Assembly: GCA_003444795.1 (NCBI GenBank)
Contig: DLWR01000028.1
Span: forward strand, 1 to 6,390
Length of the DNA stretch: 6,390 bases
From: Cryomorphaceae bacterium
GTDB taxonomy: Bacteria > Bacteroidota > Bacteroidia > Flavobacteriales > Schleiferiaceae
Direction of reading: 5' to 3'
The translations under genes and the position numbers were made by a program. Positions 1-6,390 of this stretch are shown piece by piece; the first letter of the stretch is position 1; each line of letters starts with the position of its first letter. The notes under the pieces are model-generated. The model did no database searches, was not told the origin of the DNA, and was given only the letters and a program-made list of their open reading frames with translations.

Positions 1-573
1 GTGGTCGCTACGCTCATCTTCTCCACCAATGGCACGCTGGCCCTCATTGGGAACTTTGGTCTAACCATTCACAAATTGAATGTTCGAGGATTTTGGTCGC
101 AGTACTTTGCCGCTTTGTTGCTCACGATTGCCCTCTCCCTCCTCCTCCTTTTGGGCATAGCGCTCATCTTAGTGTCCCAGTCGTTCTTGTCGCACTTTAT
201 CCAAGATGAGATCGCGGGCATTCCATTGGCTACGCTCTTGATTTGGGCCCGAAACTTCATCGTCCTGACCATCATTCTTTTGGCCATCTCCATGCTCTTT
301 TATTTTGGACCGATGCGTTCCGCCCCATGGCGTTTTGTGAGTCCTGGTGCCATTCTGGCCACGGTGCTTGTAGTAGCCACGTCGGCCTTGTTCGGGCTGT
401 ATGTCACCTACTTTTCGACCTACAACCAGTTCTATGGCTCAATCGGCACTTTGCTGATCATCCAGCTCTGGATCTATGTAAACGCAGTTGGCCTTTTAAT
501 TGGATTTGAACTCAACGCAAGTATGGCGGAAGCAAAAAACCGCGTATCTTCCGACCATCTGAACGAAAATTAG
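1..573 (+). CDS. YihY/virulence factor BrkB family membrane protein, C-terminal part (5' end outside window)
   Basis: This is the C-terminal 190 residues of a polytopic inner-membrane protein of the YihY/BrkB family (once mis-annotated as RNase BN). Its molecular function is unsettled. Four hydrophobic helices are visible at about residues 36-60, 84-102, 113-137 and 147-170. The family signature near the end is clear: YNQFYGSIGT (141-150) leads into the last helix, followed by GFELNA (168-173), matching the usual 'Y...YGslg..i.lllWlY......l.GaelNa' pattern. A short polar cytoplasmic tail follows. Full-length family members have roughly 280-320 residues, so about 100 N-terminal residues lie upstream. 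The GTG at position 1 is therefore most likely an internal valine, not the true start. The stop is TAG at 571-573. The DUF2147 gene begins only 14 bases downstream, which suggests co-transcription. The family call is firm; the function is unknown. Confidence 0.9.
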   Translation: MVATLIFSTNGTLALIGNFGLTIHKLNVRGFWSQYFAALLLTIALSLLLLLGIALILVSQSFLSHFIQDEIAGIPLATLLIWARNFIVLTIILLAISMLFYFGPMRSAPWRFVSPGAILATVLVVATSALFGLYVTYFSTYNQFYGSIGTLLIIQLWIYVNAVGLLIGFELNASMAEAKNRVSSDHLNEN

Positions 574-587
574 ACACACAAAACACT

Positions 588-1028
588 ATGAAAAAAATCA
601 TTTTTGCGATTGCACTCTTGATAGGCGGCAATCTGATGGCCCAAAGCGCTGACGGAATCCTCGGCGTATGGTGGAATGAAGAAAAGGACGGAAAAGTGGA
701 AGTCTACAAAGTAGGCAATGAATATCGCGGACGCGTCGTGTACGTCAAGAACAACACTAACCCCGATGGAACATCGCCAAAGAAGGACAACGAAAACCCC
801 GATCCCAAATTGCGCAGCCGTGTCATCCAGGGAACGACTATTTTGACGGGCCTCAAGTATGATGCGGGCGACAAAGAATGGGCAGGCGGTACGATTTACG
901 ATACTAAGTCAGGAAACACCTACGATTGCTACGCTTATCTACAGAAAGATGGAACCTTGTACTTCAAGGGCTATCTCCTCGGCATGCGCTTCATTGGTCG
1001 CTCAACGACTTGGACGCGCGCCAACTAA
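588..1028 (+). CDS. Exported DUF2147 domain protein
   Basis: A 146-residue protein with an N-terminal signal peptide: KK at residues 2-3, a hydrophobic core at 4-16, and probable cleavage just after Ala18 (LMA/QS). The mature part of about 128 residues is a single DUF2147 domain, a small beta-rich lipocalin-like fold. All the expected blocks are present: GVWW (26-29), a DNENPDPKLRSR block (67-78), WAGGTIYD (98-105) with a following Tyr-rich strand, and the closing GRSTTWTR (137-144). The protein should be periplasmic or secreted. No enzyme activity is established for the family; a ligand-binding role is only a guess. The ATG at 588 is preferred because it directly precedes the signal peptide. 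It has no Shine-Dalgarno, only an A-rich leader, as is usual in Bacteroidota. It probably shares a transcript with the BrkB-family gene. The last nine codons overlap the 3' end of the minus-strand glycosyltransferase, yet still encode the conserved TWTR. Confidence 0.93.
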   Translation: MKKIIFAIALLIGGNLMAQSADGILGVWWNEEKDGKVEVYKVGNEYRGRVVYVKNNTNPDGTSPKKDNENPDPKLRSRVIQGTTILTGLKYDAGDKEWAGGTIYDTKSGNTYDCYAYLQKDGTLYFKGYLLGMRFIGRSTTWTRAN

Positions 1029-2162
1029 TTTTTGGTAGCTCTCTTTTAATTGCGCCCCTACGGAAGTGGGGGCGTATTTTTTTGCTTCAAGGGTTAGAGC
1101 AGGAACTGAAATGCCGCGGCCCCAAAGCTCTAGGATGCCTGCAGAAATACTCTTGGCCGAAAGGTCCACTCGGAGGCCGCGTTCTGCCGTGACCCAATGC
1201 TCAAAAGCAGGAATGTCACTGACCACGACGGGCAAGCCACTGTGTAGCGCCTCCAATACGACTATGCCAAAGGTTTCTGTTTTACTGGGCTGTAGGAAGA
1301 GGTCCGCAGCCGCATATTCCGCATGTAAGGCCTTTGCATCCATGGCGCCTAGCCACTCTACGTGCTCTTGAATCCCCAAGCCGATGGCTAAATCTTGCAG
1401 CCGTTTTAATCGCGCACCTTCTCCTACATGGCGGTAGGTCCATTCCACTTCGGGGTGAAGCCGAATCAATTCAGCCAAGGCCTCTAGCACTAAATCTACC
1501 CGTTTGATCCGCGCATTTGCAGGAATGAGCGAGGCCACCCCGAGCAAAATCACTCTTTTCGCATGGGGTTCAAATACTTTCTGAACATGCGGGAAACGCC
1601 CCAAATCGCAGGCATTGGGAATCACCTGGAAGCGACTCGCCCCGATGGCCGGCAATGCCGCTTGCAGCTCCGCTTTTAGGTGTTCACTGACCGGGTGGAT
1701 GGCACTGGCAAACTGGTAGGCCGTTCGAACGCGTTTGCCAAACAACTTGTGCTTGGTCCACCGTCCGGCCTTGGACCAGTGTTCGGTGATGGCATAAGGC
1801 ACGTTCCAGCGACGTCCCAGTTGTTCTGCGAGCAAACCCGCCGGGAAGACCACTTGCGCATGCAAGGCGACAGGCTCCGCTAGCCCTGTCTTTTTCGTCC
1901 ATTTTTTGGCAATCAAATTGGCTGCCCAGATGGGGGTGTGGTAGAGCGTCTTCCACATGCGCGAACGCACCTTAAGAATGTATTCCCCTTCATCTCCTCG
2001 CTCCCAACTCACATCCAACATTTTGGGTCCTAAAGCCATGTCCACAAAGAGCAATTCACAGTTCACGCCTGCTTGCTTGGCTGCCAGCCATTGAGCACGA
2101 ATGAAATTGCCCCGAATGGGGTTTTGGTCATCAGGGTACCAGTAGGTGAGCCAGAGGATCAT
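1002..2162 (-). CDS. GT4-type (GT-B fold) glycosyltransferase
   Basis: A 386-residue cytoplasmic or membrane-associated glycosyltransferase of the retaining GT4 type. It would transfer a sugar from a nucleotide-sugar donor to a growing, probably lipid-linked, glycan. The N-terminal Rossmann half opens with MILWLTYWYPDDQNPIRGNF (1-20), a typical 'P....p..G.F...q' start. Acceptor-side motifs HAQVVFPAGL (101-110) and TEHW (126-129) follow, and the linker IPNACDL (181-187) leads to the second domain. The C-terminal half has the donor-site elements: a Lys/Arg-Asp pair in KRVD (220-223), VGEGARL (246-252), and the E-x7-E signature with Glu296 and Glu304 followed by GLPVV (309-313). Length is normal and no motif is missing. 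ATG at 2160-2162 overlaps the flippase stop as ATGA, implying translational coupling. The last residues (about 361-386) lie over the opposing terminator and DUF2147 end, but they match a normal GT4 tail (YAPTSVGAQLKESYQKL). Donor and acceptor cannot be deduced. Confidence 0.93.
   Translation of the reverse strand: MILWLTYWYPDDQNPIRGNFIRAQWLAAKQAGVNCELLFVDMALGPKMLDVSWERGDEGEYILKVRSRMWKTLYHTPIWAANLIAKKWTKKTGLAEPVALHAQVVFPAGLLAEQLGRRWNVPYAITEHWSKAGRWTKHKLFGKRVRTAYQFASAIHPVSEHLKAELQAALPAIGASRFQVIPNACDLGRFPHVQKVFEPHAKRVILLGVASLIPANARIKRVDLVLEALAELIRLHPEVEWTYRHVGEGARLKRLQDLAIGLGIQEHVEWLGAMDAKALHAEYAAADLFLQPSKTETFGIVVLEALHSGLPVVVSDIPAFEHWVTAERGLRVDLSAKSISAGILELWGRGISVPALTLEAKKYAPTSVGAQLKESYQKLVGARPSR
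1053..1083 (+). terminator. Intrinsic terminator of the BrkB-DUF2147 unit
   Basis: A 9-bp stem pairs 1053-1061 (CGCCCCTAC) with 1066-1074 (GTGGGGGCG), with a single G.U wobble. It closes on the GNRA-type tetraloop GGAA (1062-1065) and is followed by a run of seven T at 1077-1083. It begins 24 bases after the DUF2147 stop codon. Read on the minus strand the hairpin is not followed by a U-tract, so it should act only on plus-strand transcripts. It lies entirely inside the coding sequence of the opposing glycosyltransferase. Confidence 0.88.
2159..2162 (-). other. ATGA stop/start overlap, flippase to glycosyltransferase
   Basis: On the minus strand the sequence ATGA contains both the glycosyltransferase start (ATG) and the flippase stop (TGA). 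The bases before it show no Shine-Dalgarno, so re-initiation by ribosomes ending on the flippase frame is the likely way the glycosyltransferase is translated. This also fixes the glycosyltransferase start. Confidence 0.85.
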
Positions 2163-3694
2163 GGGCGGATTCGGCTATAGATTCGATTCAAGAAGGTACG
2201 CAAGTCTGGTGCCAAACCTAATACGTGAACCCCGATCAGTGCCCACAACGTATGTAGGGTCATTTCTACGCTGGGATATAGGAGTTTATTCCCGAGCGGG
2301 AGTTTTGCTACATCCAATTTGGGCTGACCTACTCCAAATTGGTCAAGGCTTGGGCCTTCCAGATAGGTCCAAAAGGCGGCATGCAGCAACAAGGCCCCAA
2401 GCAACCACAACAAGGACTTCACAAAGCCCAAGCCCAACCAGAAATGTCCTGTCAAACGGTGCAACGCCCATAGCTTGACCGCATTGTAAAGCACCATAGC
2501 GACAAAAATGACTTGAGCCGCCCCAGTCACCCCATGGTCGGGAATCCACGACTGCCCTAGTAACAGCGCAAAGACAATCAAAACGGCATTGGCATACAGC
2601 TCCCAGCGAAAAGACTTGGAGGCAACGAGTACCAGTCCACTCGGCCCTGTTGAAACGTTGACAACTTGCGCGGCGGCAATCCAGAGTACTGCGTCCAATC
2701 CCCCTTGATAATTGTCCGGAAGCACGGAAAAGGCCCATGGACTGACCGACAAGGCGATGAGGAAAATCCATCCGGAAGCCAGCCATTGGCTTTGGAGAGA
2801 ACGCTCGCCGAGTTGTCTGACCTCGTCCCAAGATTCAGCGGCCACAAGTTTGGCGATAATGGGGCGCAGGGAGGCATTCATAGCCTTCATGGGCATGGAA
2901 ACCACAATACCAAAGTTGAAGGCTATGCTGTAGTGCGCTACCGCCGTTAGGCCCAGCCAGGCGCCGACCATGAGAATATCGAGTTGCCCAAAGGCCATTT
3001 GGGCCGCAACCGTCAGCAACATGATGCCCGAATAGTTCAGCATACTCGTCCGGGGCCATTCCTCAGTAGTGGCGACTTCGGTCGATGGGGGTAGTTTTTG
3101 GCTACGGTACCAAATCCAAACGGCTTGAAGCACATAGCCGAGGAGCAAAGCGAGCAGGAAGGGAGTTTGTTCGCGGAGAAATCCGCCGATGCGAACCAAG
3201 AGGAGCAGCGTGAGCCATCCTTTTCGGCCTGCATCCTTGAGCCAGTAAGGTAAAATAACCTGCTGCGCATGAATCAAGAGGGCGGCAAAAAGCTCAAAGC
3301 CCACATAGGCCACGGCCATGGGAAGCAGAAAGGCCAATTCATCGCGTTCCACCCCACCGGATAGTTGGACCAACCATGTTTTGCCCGTTGGATGGTAAAT
3401 CCCTACCGCCAGCAGCGCCAAAACCACCGTGGAAAGCCCCAAGCCAAAGCGCAGGACGCGCACATGGAGGCCCCTTGGAATCTTGGGAAGGAAGGTGACC
3501 ATGGTCTGGGGCCAGCCAAGATGAGCCACGGCACCCAGCAACAATGAAGCGGAAATCAGCCATCGAATGCCACCCATGTTTTCGGGATTGGGGAAGGCGA
3601 GCGGAAAGAGTACGAGGGCATTCAGCGCACCCAGCAGGACGCCGAGGTAGCCGGAAATCAAGTTCCAGGCCGATTGCCGCTGAACTATGCCCAT
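2159..3694 (-). CDS. MOP-superfamily polysaccharide flippase (Wzx-like)
   Basis: A 511-residue polytopic inner-membrane protein of the oligosaccharide/polysaccharide flippase group (MOP superfamily), which moves undecaprenyl-linked glycans to the periplasmic face. About 12-14 hydrophobic helices can be drawn, among them 10-32, 44-62, 80-100, 121-145, 159-195 (a pair), 246-268, 310-332, 371-390, 428-445 and 482-494. The N-terminus MGIVQRQSAWNLISGYLGVL is the characteristic Bacteroidota flippase opening, which supports the ATG at 3692-3694. A second-half helix block with a conserved Asp (QLDILMVGAWLG, 237-248, then Y255) also fits the family. A polar stretch at about 446-480 before the last helix is a longer loop than I would expect. 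The start overlaps the sulfotransferase stop by 10 bases (ATGGGCATAG on the minus strand), and the stop overlaps the glycosyltransferase start. There is no Shine-Dalgarno; a CCTCC run upstream is anti-SD-like rather than SD-like. The transported glycan is unknown. Confidence 0.9.
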   Translation of the reverse strand: MGIVQRQSAWNLISGYLGVLLGALNALVLFPLAFPNPENMGGIRWLISASLLLGAVAHLGWPQTMVTFLPKIPRGLHVRVLRFGLGLSTVVLALLAVGIYHPTGKTWLVQLSGGVERDELAFLLPMAVAYVGFELFAALLIHAQQVILPYWLKDAGRKGWLTLLLLVRIGGFLREQTPFLLALLLGYVLQAVWIWYRSQKLPPSTEVATTEEWPRTSMLNYSGIMLLTVAAQMAFGQLDILMVGAWLGLTAVAHYSIAFNFGIVVSMPMKAMNASLRPIIAKLVAAESWDEVRQLGERSLQSQWLASGWIFLIALSVSPWAFSVLPDNYQGGLDAVLWIAAAQVVNVSTGPSGLVLVASKSFRWELYANAVLIVFALLLGQSWIPDHGVTGAAQVIFVAMVLYNAVKLWALHRLTGHFWLGLGFVKSLLWLLGALLLHAAFWTYLEGPSLDQFGVGQPKLDVAKLPLGNKLLYPSVEMTLHTLWALIGVHVLGLAPDLRTFLNRIYSRIRP

Positions 3695-4530
3695 GAACGG
3701 AGGTCTAAATCGGGGAAGAGCGCCTGCAAGGCTGCCACACTTTCCGCATAATCCTTCTTGAGGGCGGTCGTGATCGCCGCATCTCCAGGATCCTTTTGGG
3801 GCATCTTACCCGCGTTGATTTTGAGGTAGATAGGCAGCAGGGCCTCTTGGAGGGCATGTGGAACATAGCGCTGCAGCTTCAAGCCTAAGCGATGCATGCC
3901 TTTGCTCTTGATGGCCACGGTCTCATTGTGCTGGACAAAGTCGTAGGTGGCATAGAATGCCGGGTCCACGCCAAGGAAGCGGGCCATGGCTTGGACGCTT
4001 GCTGCGGTGTCTTTCACCAGGGCCTCGAAGGTGCAGACATGGATGCGTTCGGGTCCGAGGGCCGCCAACCAGTCTTTGAGGTAGTGGGCGTAATTGCCGT
4101 GCAGCCGCAAATCTGGGCGCTTGGCATAGGTCCCCCAATCCTCTTGAATGCGCTTGGTACGAAAGCGCTCAAATCGGTACTGGCTGTAAAGGCGTGCACT
4201 CGGCTCGCGCAGGACAAAGAGGACTTTAGGCGCACTCGCCAAGCGGGGAATGTGCCTCAGGGCCTGTTGATAGTAGATGTAGGGAGCGGTCGCTTCGAGC
4301 CGAACGGGGGATTGGCCACATTTGGCGAAGTACGTGGCGTAGTCATCCAAACTGTGAGTCAACACATTAGCCTCTTGATTGAAGCGATTGACCTCATCCG
4401 CGAAGAAGAAGGTCTCCTTGACGGGAGACGCACAAATCTCAGGATGGGCCGCCAGCCAGAAGTACAGCGAGCTCGTCCCGCATTTGGGGGCACCGGCAAC
4501 GATCGCGTTCGGAAGGCGGTTTGGATCCAT
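3685..4530 (-). CDS. PAPS-dependent sulfotransferase domain protein
   Basis: With the preferred start this is a 281-residue soluble P-loop sulfotransferase that would transfer sulfate from PAPS to a hydroxyl group, here probably on a carbohydrate. The 5'-phosphosulfate loop is GAPKCGTSSL (13-22). P36-V-K-E39 with FFF (41-43) is the usual 'p.KE..fF' segment. The 3'-phosphate motif is LREPSARLYSQY (107-118), with Arg108, Arg113 and Ser116 in the expected places. GNYAHYLKDW (145-154) and the Phe168-containing strand after ERIHV complete the NodH/heparan-type layout. ATG at 4528-4530 is chosen because the P-loop then begins 12 residues in, as is normal. In-frame ATGs at 4566 and 4617 would add 12 or 29 residues of basic, Cys-containing sequence without family resemblance, and the one at 4617 would overlap the divergent YfhO gene. 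It is the first gene of the three-gene minus-strand unit. The substrate is not readable. Confidence 0.9.
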   Translation of the reverse strand: MDPNRLPNAIVAGAPKCGTSSLYFWLAAHPEICASPVKETFFFADEVNRFNQEANVLTHSLDDYATYFAKCGQSPVRLEATAPYIYYQQALRHIPRLASAPKVLFVLREPSARLYSQYRFERFRTKRIQEDWGTYAKRPDLRLHGNYAHYLKDWLAALGPERIHVCTFEALVKDTAASVQAMARFLGVDPAFYATYDFVQHNETVAIKSKGMHRLGLKLQRYVPHALQEALLPIYLKINAGKMPQKDPGDAAITTALKKDYAESVAALQALFPDLDLRSWA

Positions 4531-4593
4531 ATTTCGCCCAAAGTAACGATGATTTGTTCGTAACATTGCCCTTTCGCAACAATATCCTTTCCG
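4531..4593. promoter_or_regulatory. Divergent promoter region between sulfotransferase and YfhO genes
   Basis: These 63 bases must hold most of the start signals for two head-to-head units. Bacteroidota promoters have a -7 box TAnnTTTG and a -33 box ending in TTG. On the minus strand, TATTGTTG (4577-4584) matches 7 of 8 positions, with TTTTTG at 4608-4613 placed 23 bases upstream. Transcription would then start near 4570, leaving a leader of about 40 bases before the ATG at 4530, and the -33 box would lie within the first codons of YfhO. On the plus strand, TAACATTG (4561-4568) also matches 7 of 8 but has no suitably spaced TTG. No Shine-Dalgarno precedes either start. That promoters lie here is likely; the exact boxes are weak. 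Confidence 0.4.
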
Positions 4594-6390
4594 ATGACCG
4601 ACGTCTTCAAAAAGCACCTCTTCGCGTGGATCCTCCCCAGCTTGATTTTACTGGGAGCCACGGCCGTTTATTTCGCCCCTGTTGTCTTTGGAGACAAGCA
4701 AATCGCCCAGGACGACATCCTCATGGGCTTAGCAAAGGGCCGTGAAATTGTCGAATACCGAGCAGAACATGGCTCCGAACCCCTTTGGACCAACGCCATG
4801 TTCAGCGGCATGCCAACCTTCCAAATCGCCACCGACTACCCCAATAACGGTCTGAGCTACGTCCAAGGACTGCTCTCCACCTTGTTGATTGAAAAGTCGG
4901 GCATCTACATTATTGTCTCCTTGATGCTGGGCTTTTTCGCTCTGCTGCGTAGTGAGGGTGTTCGGACCGAATTAGCCGTCGTCGGCGCCCTTGCCTTTGG
5001 CTTTAGCGCCTTCTTCATCATTTCCTTGGGGGCTGGTCACAACGCCAAAATCCGTACAGCCGCGTACATGGCCCCACTCCTCATGGGGGTATTGCTGACG
5101 CTCAAAGGCCGAACCTGGTTAGGCTTTGCCCTCACCGCCTTGTTTACGGGACTGAGCATTCACGCCAACCACTTCCAAGTGACCTACTACACGGCCATCC
5201 CTGTTTTGGCCATGATTGTTGCCTACTTCGTGCACGCGCTGCAAACCGGCACCCTGCCCACTTGGGCCAAGCGGACAGGATGGTTGGCTGCAGCAGCAAT
5301 CCTGGGCATGGGACCCAATCTGGGAAACCTCTGGTCCAGCTATGCTTACACCCAAGAATCCATGCGCGGCGGGCACTCTGCCTTGGTCACGGATGAGGCA
5401 GGTGAGGCGAGCAAAGGGCTGGACTTTGACTATGCCATGAGCTGGTCATACGGCGTCGGAGAAACCGTGAATTTGTTCGTTCCCAATGCTACGGGGGGTG
5501 GCTCAAAGCAGTCCTACGAGGGCACCGAAACGGTGAATTTCCTTACCAACAATTTTCAAAACCAAGGCTTGAGCAAAGTCCAAGCAGAAAAAATGGCCAA
5601 CCAATATGCCGGTTCCGTTTTGTACTCGGGCGACCAGTCGATGGTAAACGGCGCTTACTATGTGGGTGCCATTGTGGTTTTCCTCTTCATCCTAGGTCTC
5701 TTGCTTGTTCGCGGCCCATTGCTCTGGGGCAGTCTGGGCGCATTGGCCATCGCTTTATTGATGGCTTGGGGCAAAAACGCAGCTTGGTTCAACGAGTTCC
5801 TCTTCCATCATCTCCCCCTGTACAACAAGTTCCGCGTACCTAGCATGTCCTTGGTGGTGGCCTTCGTCATCTTGCCCTTGATTGGGTTTAAAGGCTTGGA
5901 GCTCCTCCTTCAAAAGGACCGCGATGCTGCAACTAAGACCTTGCTGCGCGCTTTGTATATCACGGGTGGTTTTGCACTCCTTCTTTGGGCACTTGGCAGC
6001 AGCTTGTTGGGCGTGGAGGGCGCAAACGATGCCATGTTGACCCAGCAGGGCTTCAATTTAGACATGATTTTGGACGACCGCAAAGCGTTGCTCCGGAGCT
6101 CCGCACTTCGCAGCCTGCTGTACGTTGTGCTGGCCGCTGCCGCTCTCTGGTTGCACATCACCCAAAAAATTAAACTGCAGGTATTGGCGATCGCTTTAGG
6201 CAGTTTGGTGCTCGTCGATCTCTGGGGCTTTGACAAGGATCAATTGGGCGAAGAAGATTTGATTTCGGCCCGAAACCTAGCTAAGCAACAAGAACCCACC
6301 GCGACGGACCTCTTCATTCTCAAAGACAACGATCCGCATTACCGCGTGCTCAACACCACGGTGAGCTTGACTTCAGACTCCTATACCTCC
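4594..6390 (+). CDS. YfhO family membrane protein, N-terminal part (3' end outside window)
   Basis: The first 599 residues of a large polytopic membrane protein of the YfhO family (bacterial membrane protein YfhO). There is no stop codon before the window end. Family marks are numerous: a first helix at about 9-30, an acidic QDDI (39-42) in the first outer loop, EPLWTNAMFSGMP (62-74), GHNAKIRTAAYMAP (148-161), NHFQVTYY (192-199), a NLFVPNATGGGS segment (293-304), YNKFRVPSM (410-418), and DLWGFDKD (542-549) leading into the extracytoplasmic tail, where ATDLFILKDNDPHYRVLN (570-587) is typical. About 12 hydrophobic helices lie between 9 and 545. Bacteroidota members usually have about 800 residues, so roughly a quarter is missing. 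In Bacillus subtilis YfhO is linked to lipoteichoic acid glycosylation and is considered GT-C-like; the role in Gram-negatives is not established. The start is well fixed: an in-frame TAA lies at 4561-4563 and the ATG at 4594 is the first one after it. It faces away from the sulfotransferase gene across a short shared gap. Confidence 0.92.
   Translation, partial: MTDVFKKHLFAWILPSLILLGATAVYFAPVVFGDKQIAQDDILMGLAKGREIVEYRAEHGSEPLWTNAMFSGMPTFQIATDYPNNGLSYVQGLLSTLLIEKSGIYIIVSLMLGFFALLRSEGVRTELAVVGALAFGFSAFFIISLGAGHNAKIRTAAYMAPLLMGVLLTLKGRTWLGFALTALFTGLSIHANHFQVTYYTAIPVLAMIVAYFVHALQTGTLPTWAKRTGWLAAAAILGMGPNLGNLWSSYAYTQESMRGGHSALVTDEAGEASKGLDFDYAMSWSYGVGETVNLFVPNATGGGSKQSYEGTETVNFLTNNFQNQGLSKVQAEKMANQYAGSVLYSGDQSMVNGAYYVGAIVVFLFILGLLLVRGPLLWGSLGALAIALLMAWGKNAAWFNEFLFHHLPLYNKFRVPSMSLVVAFVILPLIGFKGLELLLQKDRDAATKTLLRALYITGGFALLLWALGSSLLGVEGANDAMLTQQGFNLDMILDDRKALLRSSALRSLLYVVLAAAALWLHITQKIKLQVLAIALGSLVLVDLWGFDKDQLGEEDLISARNLAKQQEPTATDLFILKDNDPHYRVLNTTVSLTSDSYTS

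Noticed and set aside
1..3. GTG at position 1 as the true start of the BrkB-family gene
   Set aside because: The protein would lack about the first third of the family's usual length; the frame is open to the window edge, so the gene most likely continues upstream.
1041..1083. The hairpin at 1053-1074 as a bidirectional terminator also serving the glycosyltransferase
   Set aside because: On the minus strand the stem is followed by CAATTAAAAGAG rather than a U-run, and it lies before the glycosyltransferase stop codon, so it could not properly end that gene.
2343..2831. A 162-codon minus-strand open frame in another phase inside the flippase gene
   Set aside because: The translation is rich in Arg, Gly and Cys with no family resemblance, while the overlapping flippase frame encodes coherent membrane helices.
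3892..4563. A 223-codon plus-strand open frame opposite the sulfotransferase gene
   Set aside because: It is fully antisense to a gene with intact family motifs, its translation shows no recognisable domain, and it looks like a by-product of codon use on the opposite strand.
5910..6236. A 108-codon minus-strand open frame opposite the YfhO gene
   Set aside because: YfhO motifs run through the whole region on the plus strand; the antisense product is low-complexity (Ser, Lys, Ala rich) and lacks any start signal.
1..6390. Mobile element, CRISPR array, tRNA or other RNA gene, or a defence system
   Set aside because: I saw no direct-repeat/spacer pattern, no terminal inverted repeats with a transposase, no tRNA-like cloverleaf and no nuclease or helicase motifs; the window is filled by six ordinary coding regions.

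Overview
The window reads as chromosomal DNA of a member of the Bacteroidota, probably Flavobacteriales. The evidence is the protein families themselves: a DUF2147 lipocalin-like secreted protein, a flippase with the Bacteroidota-style 'MGIV-RQS' N-terminus, and the long Bacteroidota form of YfhO. The start codons also lack Shine-Dalgarno sequences, which is usual in this phylum. Base composition is near half GC by eye, high for a flavobacterium, so I do not go below phylum/order level.

Layout. (1) Positions 1-1083, plus strand: the 3' two thirds of a YihY/BrkB-family membrane protein whose N-terminus lies outside the window, then 14 bases later a small exported DUF2147 protein, then a strong intrinsic terminator. 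(2) Positions 1002-4530, minus strand: three overlapping genes read in the order sulfotransferase, MOP/Wzx-type flippase, GT4 glycosyltransferase. The overlaps are 10 and 4 bases, so this is almost certainly one transcription unit. (3) Positions 4531-4593: a very short divergent control region. (4) Positions 4594 to the right edge, plus strand: the first 599 codons of a YfhO-family polytopic membrane protein, cut by the window end.

How the parts may work together. The minus-strand trio has the logic of a small surface-glycan module: a cytoplasmic glycosyltransferase extends a lipid-linked sugar, a PAPS-dependent sulfotransferase may sulfate it, and the flippase moves it across the inner membrane. 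YfhO proteins are thought to be GT-C-like transferases acting on the outer face of the membrane, so the divergent neighbour could decorate the exported glycan. That pathway is an inference from gene content and order; the substrates cannot be read from the sequence.

The most unusual local structure is the convergent junction at 1002-1083. The DUF2147 and glycosyltransferase genes overlap tail to tail by 27 bases, and the DUF2147 terminator hairpin lies inside the glycosyltransferase coding sequence. I found no RNA genes, CRISPR array, insertion sequence or prophage. No stretch over 300 bases lacks a gene, and I see no clearly undescribed system here.
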